A stretch of DNA of 64,000 nucleotides, from contig NZ_CP015193.1 of NCBI RefSeq assembly GCF_002214605.1, positions 662,978 through 726,977 of the forward strand. The letters run 5' to 3'. The translations under genes and the position numbers were made by a program. This document shows, one piece after another, positions 26,081 to 33,518 of the stretch (positions are counted from its first letter, which is position 1; each line of letters opens with the position of its first letter). The notes under the pieces were generated by a model. It saw only the letters and a program-made list of their open reading frames with translations. It made no database searches and was not told the DNA's origin. Source of the stretch: Thermococcus chitonophagus. GTDB taxonomy: Archaea > Methanobacteriota_B > Thermococci > Thermococcales > Thermococcaceae.

Positions 26081-26100
26081 TTGTCTAGACACTTAGACAA
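26081..26100. promoter_or_regulatory. Perfect inverted repeat upstream of the shikimate operon
   Basis: TTGTCTA (26081-26087) and TAGACAA (26094-26100) are exact reverse complements separated by six bases, about 70 bp upstream of the TATA element. A related TGTCTAAAC lies in a palindrome upstream of the tyrosine operon (41473-41488). A dimeric repressor or activator site is likely. Confidence 0.5.
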
Positions 26101-26164
26101 CTATACTACTTTTACGTTGATAAGACTTCAACCTTCGTCATATGGATAGGAACAGGTAACCAAG

Positions 26165-26204
26165 AGTTTAAATAGGGATATTATGTGCACATTTGGTGGT
26201 GATC
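26165..26204 (+). promoter_or_regulatory. Promoter and ribosome site of the shikimate operon leader
   Basis: TTTAAATA at 26167-26174 is the TATA element, giving a transcript start near 26195. GGTGATC at 26198-26204 is an ideal Shine-Dalgarno site for Pyrococcus 16S rRNA and lies five bases before ATG 26210. A strong ribosome site is thus devoted to the small leader frame and not to a full-length gene. Confidence 0.7.
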
Positions 26205-26205
26205 A

Positions 26206-26290
26206 GGTGATGCCACGCCAATTTACACAGTCCAAGGTGATGCCCCGCCAATGGGTGATGCCCTGCCAATATCTATAGCTGAAGGCGGGG
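26206..26290 (+). promoter_or_regulatory. Possible RNA switch: alternative hairpins in the leader
   Basis: GGCGGGG at 26284-26290 can pair perfectly with CCCCGCC of the Trp module (26243-26249). It can also pair with CCCTGCC of the Tyr module (26261-26267, one G-U), and nearly with CCACGCC of the Phe module (26213-26219, one mismatch). These pairings exclude one another, so ribosome position on the leader could select among them. This is read directly from complementarity; no folding energy has been computed. Confidence 0.5.
26210..26278 (+). CDS. Putative aromatic leader peptide (Phe-Trp-Tyr modules)
   Basis: A 22-codon frame starting at ATG 26210 and ending with TAG 26276-26278. It contains MPRQ-F (residues 1-5), MPRQ-W (11-15) and MPCQ-Y (17-21), then Leu and stop. 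Each module begins with the DNA motif GGTGATGCC (at 26206, 26236 and 26254) and ends with a different aromatic codon: TTT, TGG, TAT. Module spacings of 30 and 18 bases keep frame. GGTGATC sits five bases before the ATG. The frame overlaps the start of the next gene by 28 bases. It precedes the operon making the common precursor of all three aromatic amino acids. I infer a regulatory leader peptide; a repeated operator or RNA element is the alternative. Confidence 0.7.
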   Translation: MPRQFTQSKVMPRQWVMPCQYL

Positions 26291-26565
26291 TAGAGGTTCT
26301 CAGGAAATTGCTTCTGAGGGCCTTAAACGAAAACCAGAGGCTTATACTTCAGAGTATAAACGGTAAGCACAGGTCACTGAACGCACTTTTAGAAGAGCTG
26401 AGCAGGAAAGAAAGGAAGCCACTGTCCACACTGAAGCTTAATGCAAGGATACTCAAGGAGCTTGGCCTAATTGACTACGGTACAAAGGAAAACCCGAGGC
26501 CCGTTACCCTTACCGAGGAGGGTAAGCTTATTCTTAGGATCTTGGGGGGTGATGGTTTTGAGTGA
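26251..26565 (+). CDS. Small winged-helix-like protein, candidate regulator
   Basis: The 104-residue protein has a helix-rich core resembling a winged helix: RLILQSINGKHRSLNALLEEL, then STLKLNARILKELGLIDYG, then RPVTLTEEGKLILRIL as the wing. It is the first full-length gene of the shikimate operon, so it may control the operon. ATG 26251 overlaps the leader peptide frame; TTG 26308 would give an 85-residue protein retaining the whole domain and lies beyond the G-rich segment of the hairpin. It overlaps the transketolase gene by 14 bases. No ligand domain is visible. Confidence 0.65.
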   Translation: MGDALPISIAEGGVEVLRKLLLRALNENQRLILQSINGKHRSLNALLEELSRKERKPLSTLKLNARILKELGLIDYGTKENPRPVTLTEEGKLILRILGGDGFE

Positions 26566-27211
26566 AATATTAACCACAAAGCTAAAGGAAATGCTAAAGC
26601 CCGTAAACGGCTTCCATATTAACTCCTCTATTACCTGCCTTAGGATAATGCAGGCAGTGCTGGAACTCAAGAAAGAGGAAGACACAGTAATAGTAAGCAA
26701 AGGACACTCAGCTCCAGCCTTCTACGTAATGCTCTGGAAGCTTGGTCTCTTAAGCGATGAGGAGCTAATGACCTTTGCCCACATAGATGGCCTCCCAAGC
26801 CACGTCGCTAGGGGACTTCCCTTCATAGAAGTATCCTCAGGATCCCTTGGACAGGGACTCTCAGTTGCCAACGGGATTGCACTGGCCAACAGGATAGATG
26901 GCAAAAACGGCAGGGTCTTTGTAATCCTGGGGGACGGGGAACTGGATGAGGGCCAAGTCTGGGAGGCCGCAATGACATCTGCTCATCACAAGCTGGACAA
27001 TGTTATAGCAATAGTTGACAGGAACTTCCACCAGCTCAACGGTGGAACTGAGGAAATTCTAGCTAAGGAGCCCCTTGCAGAGAAGTGGAAGGCTTTCGGA
27101 TGGGAAGTTAGGGAAGTTGAAAACGACGTTGAGAAGTTGAAGAAGGCTATAGAGGAGCTCGACAAGATCAAAGGAAAGCCCAAGGTGATTATAGCGAGGT
27201 GGGTTGAGTGA
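26552..27211 (+). CDS. Transketolase, N-terminal (TPP-binding) subunit
   Basis: This 219-residue half of a split transketolase carries the thiamine diphosphate site: VSKGHSAPAFYVML, SSGSLGQGLSVANGIAL, and the metal motif GDGELDEGQVWEAAM...DRNFHQLNG. Archaeal transketolases are commonly encoded as two adjacent genes. In this operon it would supply erythrose 4-phosphate for the shikimate pathway. ATG 26552 follows GGGGGGTG; TTG 26558 is an alternative. The frame upstream of 26552 overlaps the winged-helix gene and is not homologous. Confidence 0.92.
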   Translation: MVLSEILTTKLKEMLKPVNGFHINSSITCLRIMQAVLELKKEEDTVIVSKGHSAPAFYVMLWKLGLLSDEELMTFAHIDGLPSHVARGLPFIEVSSGSLGQGLSVANGIALANRIDGKNGRVFVILGDGELDEGQVWEAAMTSAHHKLDNVIAIVDRNFHQLNGGTEEILAKEPLAEKWKAFGWEVREVENDVEKLKKAIEELDKIKGKPKVIIARWVE

Positions 27212-28128
27212 TAGAGAGTTTCAGGGAAGCCTTTGGAAGGGCCTTGGTCGAAATAGGGAGGAAGAATGATAAGGTAGTTGTCATAGACGCGGACGTTAAG
27301 GGCTCAACTAAAACCATATACTTCGAGAAGGCCTTCCCAGAGAGGTTCATTCAAGTTGGCATTAGCGAGCAGGATATGATAGGCACTGCTGCGGGCCTTG
27401 CTATTGCGGGAAAGATTCCAGTTGCCTCCGCCTTTGCTTCCTTCCTTATGAGGGCATGGGAGCAGATAAGGAACACTGTCGCAAGGGACAACTTAAACGT
27501 CAAGATAGTGTCAACGCACTCAGGATTCTCCGATCATATGGACGGTTCTTCTCATCAGTGCCTAGAGGACATAGCCCTAATGAGGGTTCTTCCAAACATG
27601 ACTGTCGTTGTTCCGGCGGATGCTTATGCCACGAAGGTTCTCCTGGAGCAGGTAATTGAGCATGAAGGTCCAGTTTACATGAGGCTCGGCAGGGACTATG
27701 CTCCCCGGGTGTACAGGGAAGGCGATGAGATTGAGCTTGGTAGGGCTAGTGTCCTAAGGGAGGGAAGTGACATACTGCTAGTAGCAACGGGGGTTATGGT
27801 TTCAGTGGCCCTCGAAGTCGCTGAAAAGCTTGCCAAGGCAGGAATTGATGCTAGTGTAGTTGATATGCACACGATAAAGCCTTTTGACGAAGAAACCCTG
27901 CTTAAGTTGGCTAAGCCCGTGAACGCGGTGATAACCCTCGAGGAGCATACCATATATGGAGGTCTCGGAGGAGCAGTTGCGGAAGTTCTGAGCGAGAAGA
28001 TGCCAAAGAGGGTTATCAGAATAGGAACGACGGAATTTGGTAGATCAAGCAGGGACTACCTATCCCTATTGGACAGGTACGGGCTAACGGCGGATAAAGT
28101 CTATGATAAAATCGCGGGGGTTGTTTAA
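27208..28128 (+). CDS. Transketolase, C-terminal subunit
   Basis: This 306-residue partner holds the pyrimidine-binding and C-terminal domains: VVVIDADVKGSTKT, the catalytic Glu in VGISEQDMIGTAAGLA, HSGFSDHMDGSSHQ, and the C-terminal domain with VVDMHTIKPFDEETL and EEHTIYGGLGGAVAEV. The start is GTG 27208, whose bases overlap the stop of the first subunit, ensuring equal translation. Together the two form one transketolase supplying erythrose 4-phosphate. Confidence 0.92.
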   Translation: MIESFREAFGRALVEIGRKNDKVVVIDADVKGSTKTIYFEKAFPERFIQVGISEQDMIGTAAGLAIAGKIPVASAFASFLMRAWEQIRNTVARDNLNVKIVSTHSGFSDHMDGSSHQCLEDIALMRVLPNMTVVVPADAYATKVLLEQVIEHEGPVYMRLGRDYAPRVYREGDEIELGRASVLREGSDILLVATGVMVSVALEVAEKLAKAGIDASVVDMHTIKPFDEETLLKLAKPVNAVITLEEHTIYGGLGGAVAEVLSEKMPKRVIRIGTTEFGRSSRDYLSLLDRYGLTADKVYDKIAGVV

Positions 28129-28920
28129 ATGATGAAGTATTCGAAGGAGTATAAGGAGAAGACGGTAGTTAAGGTTGGAGACGCTAAAATAGGGGAAGGC
28201 TTCACGATAATTGCTGGTCCATGTGCAATTGAAAGTGAAGAGCAGATAATGAAGGTTGCCGAATTCTTAGCGGAGCTTGGGATTAAAGTGTTAAGGGGAG
28301 GAGCGTTTAAGCCAAGAACCTCCCCATACTCTTTCCAGGGACATGGAGAAGAGGCGCTGAAGTGGATGAGAAAGGCCGCTGACGAGTACGGCCTTGTTAC
28401 AGTGACAGAGGTTATGGACACCAGGCACGTGGAACTCGTGGCAAAGTATTCTGACATACTTCAGGTAGGTGCCAGGAACTCTCAAAACTTTGAACTGCTG
28501 AAGGAAGTCGGAAAGCAGGAAAATCCAGTGTTGTTAAAGAGAGGTATGGGAAATACCGTTCAGGAACTCCTGTATTCAGCAGAATACATCATGGCCCAGG
28601 GAAATGAAAATGTAATCCTGTGCGAAAGAGGAATAAGGACGTTTGAAACGGCAACAAGATTTACCTTGGACATTGCAGCTGTCCCAGTTGTAAAAGAGCT
28701 TTCTCACCTGCCGATTATAGTTGATCCATCACACCCAGCGGGCAAGAGATCCTTAGTTATCCCACTGGCAAAAGCTGCCTATGCAGTTGGCGCTGACGGG
28801 ATAATGGTTGAAGTGCATCCCGACCCTGATAATGCACTCTCAGATTCAAAGCAACAGCTCACATTTGATCAGTTCAAGCAACTCCTAAGAGAGCTGGAGG
28901 GCCTCGGATGGAAGGGATAG
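28129..28920 (+). CDS. aroF: DAHP synthase, type I-beta, without regulatory domain
   Basis: Condenses phosphoenolpyruvate and erythrose 4-phosphate to 3-deoxy-D-arabino-heptulosonate 7-phosphate, the first committed step. The 263-residue barrel has IIAGPCAIESEEQ, RGGAFKPRTSPYSFQG, the metal Cys/His ligands, and IIVDPSHPAGKRSLV. There is no N-terminal ferredoxin-like or ACT domain and no chorismate mutase fusion, so feedback inhibition through such a domain is absent. The Pyrococcus enzyme is known as an unregulated, KDO8P-synthase-like form. Expression control therefore matters here. Confidence 0.94.
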   Translation: MMKYSKEYKEKTVVKVGDAKIGEGFTIIAGPCAIESEEQIMKVAEFLAELGIKVLRGGAFKPRTSPYSFQGHGEEALKWMRKAADEYGLVTVTEVMDTRHVELVAKYSDILQVGARNSQNFELLKEVGKQENPVLLKRGMGNTVQELLYSAEYIMAQGNENVILCERGIRTFETATRFTLDIAAVPVVKELSHLPIIVDPSHPAGKRSLVIPLAKAAYAVGADGIMVEVHPDPDNALSDSKQQLTFDQFKQLLRELEGLGWKG

Positions 28921-29912
28921 TTTTTGAAAAATTGAATTCCCTGGGGGCTCTTCTTGAGCCCCTTAATCCATTTAAAGTTGCTGTTCTCACAAATACTACC
29001 GTTAGAGATATCTGGCTTGAGGAAGTTCTTGACTCGATAAGTGAATATGAAGTTCATCCAATCATTATTCCCGATGGAGAAAAGTACAAGGATCTTGAGA
29101 CGGCAAGATATGTGTGGGAAAAACTCATTAAGATTGGCTTTACTAGAAAGTCCCTCCTCATAGGGTTGGGAGGGGGAGTAATTACTGATATTGCTGGATT
29201 CGTTGCTTCAACGTACATGAGGGGCACGCTTCTTGGTTTAATTCCAACGACGTTATTGGCTCAAGTTGATGCTGCTATTGGAGGCAAAACAGGGATAAAC
29301 TTCCATGGAAAGAACATGATAGGGACTTTCTACCTTCCGAACTTCGTTCTAATTGATATAATGACCCTTTCAACTCTTCCCATGGTTGAAGTTTTGAATG
29401 GGCTTGCTGAAGTTGTTAAGTATGCTATTTTGGATAGAGAGGTTTATGAAATCTTAACAAGGATAAGCTCGCCCCAGGAAGCAATAAAAAGTGAAGAGTT
29501 AATTAGGAAATCCGTTGAAGTTAAAGTTAGGGTTGTTGAAGAGGATCTCAGGGAGAGCGGAAAGAGGAGGATTTTAAACCTGGGACACACCGTTGGTCAT
29601 GCAATTGAAAAGCTATCTGGATATAAGATAAAGCACGGCTTTGCGGTCTCAGTAGGGCTCGTTGTTGCTTCAAAGCTGGGGGAGAGACTTTATGGCTTCG
29701 ATTCGGGTAAGGTTTATGAGCTTTTGAAAAAGTTTGGCCTTCCGATAAATCTGCCTTTTGAACCTTCAAAGGTTCTTGAGGCAATGAAGCTTGATAAAAA
29801 AGCTTGGTATGGGAAAATAGTTTTCATAATTCCCGTTAAAATTGGTGAGGTTGTTATAGAGGAGGTTCCCGAGTCCCTTGTCCTTGAGGTTTTGAGGGAG
29901 GTAAGGGAATGA
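28908..29912 (+). CDS. aroB: 3-dehydroquinate synthase
   Basis: NAD+- and zinc-dependent cyclisation of DAHP to 3-dehydroquinate. The 334-residue protein shows PDGEKYKDLETA, IGLGGGVITDIAGFVASTYMR in two halves of the nucleotide site, TTLLAQVDAAIGGKTGINF, and the zinc-ligand motif LNLGHTVGHAIE. Length is normal for the bacterial-type AroB, so this organism uses the classical route and not the aspartate semialdehyde route of methanogens. It overlaps the DAHP synthase gene by 13 bases. Confidence 0.94.
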   Translation: MEGIVFEKLNSLGALLEPLNPFKVAVLTNTTVRDIWLEEVLDSISEYEVHPIIIPDGEKYKDLETARYVWEKLIKIGFTRKSLLIGLGGGVITDIAGFVASTYMRGTLLGLIPTTLLAQVDAAIGGKTGINFHGKNMIGTFYLPNFVLIDIMTLSTLPMVEVLNGLAEVVKYAILDREVYEILTRISSPQEAIKSEELIRKSVEVKVRVVEEDLRESGKRRILNLGHTVGHAIEKLSGYKIKHGFAVSVGLVVASKLGERLYGFDSGKVYELLKKFGLPINLPFEPSKVLEAMKLDKKAWYGKIVFIIPVKIGEVVIEEVPESLVLEVLREVRE

Positions 29913-30547
29913 TAGCTGGAGTTGTCGTTGCTAAGAGTATAAAGGAAGCAGTCAGGAAGATGAACTCTAGCGACGCTGATCTCTACGAATTAAGGGTGGA
30001 TGCCCTAGAGGATTACTCGGATATTGACATTCTCCGTCCGTTCTCTTCGAAGTTGATAATAACTATCAGGTCAAAGGATGAAGGGGGAATTAGGGAATTA
30101 GGTGACGAAGAGAGGCTGTCCCTATTTGAAAAGTTTTTGGAAATAGAGCCTGCATACATTGACATTGAGTTGAAATCAAGAATCCTTGAAGATGTAATTG
30201 AACTTGCTAGGCCCAGCTCAAAGATTGTCATCTCCTATCATGATTTTTCTAGAACCCCCACGTTTGAAGACCTACTTTCAATACTTCACTCGGCGGAGGA
30301 TCACGAGCCTGACATCGTGAAGATTGTTACGTATGCACGAACTCCTTGGGACAACCTTCGAGTAATAAAGCTGTATGAGCATGCCAACAACCTAATCGCG
30401 TTCTGTATGGGTCAGAAGGGCAAGATATCTAGGGTGTTTAGTGCCATATTCTCCCCCTTCACGTATGCTTCCATAGATGAAAGCGTGGCCCCAGGACAGA
30501 TGAGCATCTACGAGCTTAGGGAAATACTCAGGATCCTGGGTGGTTGA
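29909..30547 (+). CDS. aroD: 3-dehydroquinate dehydratase, type I
   Basis: Schiff-base dehydratase of 212 residues converting 3-dehydroquinate to 3-dehydroshikimate. The N-terminal LYELRVDALED contains the conserved Glu/Arg. The catalytic His is in VISYHDFSRTP near residue 109, and the Schiff-base Lys is in DIVKIVTYAR near residue 137. The C-terminal Arg/Gln substrate segment ASIDESVAPGQMS is present. It overlaps aroB by four bases. Confidence 0.93.
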   Translation: MIAGVVVAKSIKEAVRKMNSSDADLYELRVDALEDYSDIDILRPFSSKLIITIRSKDEGGIRELGDEERLSLFEKFLEIEPAYIDIELKSRILEDVIELARPSSKIVISYHDFSRTPTFEDLLSILHSAEDHEPDIVKIVTYARTPWDNLRVIKLYEHANNLIAFCMGQKGKISRVFSAIFSPFTYASIDESVAPGQMSIYELREILRILGG

Positions 30548-30548
30548 T

Positions 30549-31367
30549 ATGGATGCTGAAACGAGGGTTTATGCTGTAATAGGGAATCCCGTTAGGCACT
30601 CTCTAAGTCCCACGATGCATAACGCGCTATTCAAGAAATATAGCCTAAATGCAGTTTACGTTGCATTTGAAGTCTCTCGTGAAAATGCCAGGGAAGCCGT
30701 GGAAGGCATAAGGGTCCTGGGAATAGCCGGGGTAAATGTCACAATGCCCCTCAAAGAAGAAGTTGCGAGGTACGTTGAGTTATCTGAAGACGCAAGAGCC
30801 ATTGGCAGCGTGAATACGATAGTAAATTCCAATGGCAAACTTCTCGGTTACACGACTGACGGTATTGGAGCGAGAAGAGCTTTAGAGAGATTTACAACAC
30901 TTGAAGGAGCTAATGTTCTCATACTTGGGGCTGGTGGCGCAGGTAAGGCCATAGCTTATGAGCTCTCCAAAGTTGCCAGCGTTGTTGTTCTGAACAGAAC
31001 CGTTGAAAAGGCTAAAGCCCTGGAAGATTTTGGAGTTAAGGGCGATGCTCTTACTCCAGAAAATCTTGAGTATTACCTCGAACTTGCTGATGTCCTGATA
31101 AATGCAACTTCTGTTGGTATGAATGAGGATCGCAGCTTAGTGCCGCGTGAAATGTTGAAGCCGGGACTTGTTGTGATGGATATAGTCTACAAGCCGTTAA
31201 TAACAAGGCTTCTAAGGGAGGCGAAGGAGAAAGGATGCACGATCGTAGATGGGTTGTGGATGCTGGTTTACCAGGGAGCGGAGAGCTTCAAGCTGTGGAC
31301 TGGTATTGAGGCTGATGTAGAGCTGATGAGGAGGGTTGCACTTGAGAGGCTCGGGGAGAGCAAGTAG
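30549..31367 (+). CDS. aroE: Shikimate dehydrogenase
   Basis: NADPH-dependent reduction of 3-dehydroshikimate to shikimate. The 272-residue protein has [18 protein letters not shown], the catalytic Lys in [10 protein letters not shown], the nucleotide loop [16 protein letters not shown] with LNRT (NADPH-selecting Arg), and [17 protein letters not shown] near the C terminus. ATG 30549 is chosen because GGGTGGTTGAT precedes it; GTG 30540 is in frame. The 3' end overlaps aroK by about 26 bases. Confidence 0.94.
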   Translation: MDAETRVYAVIGNPVRHSLSPTMHNALFKKYSLNAVYVAFEVSRENAREAVEGIRVLGIAGVNVTMPLKEEVARYVELSEDARAIGSVNTIVNSNGKLLGYTTDGIGARRALERFTTLEGANVLILGAGGAGKAIAYELSKVASVVVLNRTVEKAKALEDFGVKGDALTPENLEYYLELADVLINATSVGMNEDRSLVPREMLKPGLVVMDIVYKPLITRLLREAKEKGCTIVDGLWMLVYQGAESFKLWTGIEADVELMRRVALERLGESK

Positions 31368-32163
31368 CGCGGTTACTGTTATAAATGCCTTCGCCACGGG
31401 TAAAGGAGCGGCTATAGGAATCGATCTATGGACAGAAGCTGAAGTTAAGCTGAAGGATTCGGGTATTGAAGCTGAGATAACGGTAAATGGCAAGAGAATT
31501 CATGATTTAAGACTTGTCAATGCAATAGTGGACATTTTCAGGGAATATACGGGAGAGGAATTTGGGCTTTACGTTAAGGTAACTTCGGAAATTCCCATTG
31601 GGAAAGGGTTAAAGAGTAGCTCTGCTGCTGCAAATGCCCTGGCAAGTGCTTTGGCTAATGCTCTGAACCTTAGTATTCCGGATATAAAGCTTGTAAAGCT
31701 TGGTGTTGAAGCGGCAAAGCGGGCGGGAGTAACGATTACTGGTGCATTTGACGACGCCTGTGCCTCTTACTTTGGAGGTCTGTGTATAACTGACAACTAT
31801 AAGATGGAGCTTTTAGTGAGGAGAGATGTTGAAGGTCTTCCAGTTGTGGTTCTAGTTCCCAGGGAAACTGTACTTACGGAGTCCCTTAAGGGGCTAGACT
31901 TCACTGTGTTGGCTCCCTACGTTGAGGAGGCCTTTAAGTTGGCCCTGAATGGTGAGTGGGAAAAGGCATTGGTAATAAATGGGCTCGTGTACTCGGCCTT
32001 TCTCGGATATAATCCTAAACCTATCTCTGAAGCTTTAAGAGTTGGTTGTATAGTAGGACTCAGCGGCAAGGGGCCAGCGGTGTTTGGTATAACGGAGGAT
32101 CCCGAAAACTTAGTTGAGGTTTGGGATAGGTACGGTGAGGTTATAGTAACTGAACTCCGCTGA
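31342..32163 (+). CDS. aroK: Shikimate kinase, archaeal GHMP type
   Basis: Phosphorylates shikimate at O3. This is the archaeal GHMP-family enzyme and not the bacterial P-loop type. Motifs are [17 protein letters not shown], the phosphate loop [19 protein letters not shown], and [12 protein letters not shown]. The start TTG 31342 gives [11 protein letters not shown], matching the family, and GAGGAGG lies six bases upstream; TTG 31336 is the alternative. It is the last gene of the shikimate operon; aroA and aroC follow 7 kb downstream. Confidence 0.92.
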   Translation: MRGSGRASSAVTVINAFATGKGAAIGIDLWTEAEVKLKDSGIEAEITVNGKRIHDLRLVNAIVDIFREYTGEEFGLYVKVTSEIPIGKGLKSSSAAANALASALANALNLSIPDIKLVKLGVEAAKRAGVTITGAFDDACASYFGGLCITDNYKMELLVRRDVEGLPVVVLVPRETVLTESLKGLDFTVLAPYVEEAFKLALNGEWEKALVINGLVYSAFLGYNPKPISEALRVGCIVGLSGKGPAVFGITEDPENLVEVWDRYGEVIVTELR

Positions 32164-32200
32164 ATATATAAATCACGGATCTGTAACCTGAATGGTGATC
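32163..32200 (+). promoter_or_regulatory. Promoter of the BMP transporter operon
   Basis: AATATATAAA at 32164-32173 is a TATA element directly after the aroK stop, and GGTGATC at 32194-32200 is the ribosome site for ATG 32203. Confidence 0.6.
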
Positions 32201-32202
32201 CC

Positions 32203-33471
32203 ATGAAGAAAGTGGCCCTATTGATTGTTGGCCTCTTCCTCGTTGCAATAGTTAGTGGGTGCATTGGAGGAGGAACAACTACTACTGGAGGCCCAACGAC
32301 AACTGAAAAGGCCACATCGGCTCAGGCTCAGGAACAAACCCAAACTCAACAGGCAAAAAAGATAAAGGTAGCGGTCCTTTTTGATGTGGGAGGTAGGGGA
32401 GATCTGAGTTTCAACGACATGGCTTATCTAGGGGCTGAAAGGGCAAAGAAGGAGCTTGGTGTTGAAATAGAGTACATGACTCCAAAATCTACAAGCGATA
32501 TGACATATCTCCTAGCTCAGCTTGCTCAGAGTAAGGAGTACGATCTCATAGTTCTCATAGGATTTCTCTGGACTGATCCTTTGAATAAGGTAGCCGACAA
32601 GTACCCAGAGCAGAAGTTTGCGCTTATAGACTCGACAACCGGAAAGGTAAGGCCAAATGAGGTTGATATACTCTTTAGGGAGCAAGAGGTCGCAGCTCTT
32701 ATGGGTGTCATTGCCTCTGGAATGGCCTACGAGCTTGGCGGTGACACCATTGGTGCAGTAGCTGGAATGGATATTCCTCCACTCTGGAAGTTCCACATTG
32801 GCTACCTCTTCGGTGCGAAGTACTTTGAAAAGAAGACTGGTAAGCCGGTTAAGTTGCTCTGGCAGTACACCGGAACGTTTACTGACACTCAAGTCGGTTA
32901 CAACACCGCAATGCAACTCCTCCAGCAGGGTGCAAAGGTTCTCTACGGATTAGCTGGTTTAACTCACGTAGGAATGTTCAATGCTGTAATTGACTGGAAC
33001 GAAGAAGGGAAGGGTAAGGCCCTTGCCATGGGTCAGGATGCAAGTCAGGAGTGGTATGCACCGAAGTACATTCCGATAAGCGGTGCAAAGAGGGTTGACG
33101 TTGCAGTGTACGATGCTATAAAGATGGTGGTCGATGGAACTTGGAAGGGCGGAATAGTAACTCTCGGCCTTAAGGAGAATGGTGTTGGTTACTGGGATCT
33201 TGACGGAGTTAAGCAGTTTGCAGAGTTAGCCTATCAGGCGGGCAAGCTCAAGGGCATGACCCCAGACGAGGTAGTAAAGATTGTCAAAGAGCAGAGGGAG
33301 AGGTATATAAAGCCCTATGTTTGGGATATCGTCAACGAGCTTGCTGAGAAGATAAAGAGCGGCGAAATAGTCTTCAAGACTCCAAAGACCCACGAGGAGT
33401 ATGAAAAGATAATTGAGGAGCTCCAGAAAGGCAACCTTAGTGCAGCACTTGAGAAGGGTTCAGTTGGCTGA
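32203..33471 (+). CDS. BMP-family (PnrA-like) substrate-binding lipoprotein
   Basis: Extracellular solute-binding lipoprotein of 422 residues. A signal peptide ends in the lipobox AIVSGC (Cys20), then a Thr/Gln-rich linker to about residue 48. The BMP domain follows: VAVLFDVGGRGDLSFNDMAYLGA, FALIDSTTGKVRPN, FREQEVAALMGVIAS and GMDIPPLWKFHIGYLFGA. BMP proteins bind nucleosides or related molecules. With the ATPase and two permeases downstream it forms a complete importer. ATG 32203 follows GGTGATC. Confidence 0.9.
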   Translation: MKKVALLIVGLFLVAIVSGCIGGGTTTTGGPTTTEKATSAQAQEQTQTQQAKKIKVAVLFDVGGRGDLSFNDMAYLGAERAKKELGVEIEYMTPKSTSDMTYLLAQLAQSKEYDLIVLIGFLWTDPLNKVADKYPEQKFALIDSTTGKVRPNEVDILFREQEVAALMGVIASGMAYELGGDTIGAVAGMDIPPLWKFHIGYLFGAKYFEKKTGKPVKLLWQYTGTFTDTQVGYNTAMQLLQQGAKVLYGLAGLTHVGMFNAVIDWNEEGKGKALAMGQDASQEWYAPKYIPISGAKRVDVAVYDAIKMVVDGTWKGGIVTLGLKENGVGYWDLDGVKQFAELAYQAGKLKGMTPDEVVKIVKEQRERYIKPYVWDIVNELAEKIKSGEIVFKTPKTHEEYEKIIEELQKGNLSAALEKGSVG

Positions 33472-33518
33472 CCTAAGGTTTTTATCCCTCCTCTTCTTTT
33501 TACCCTCAGGTGCATCTC

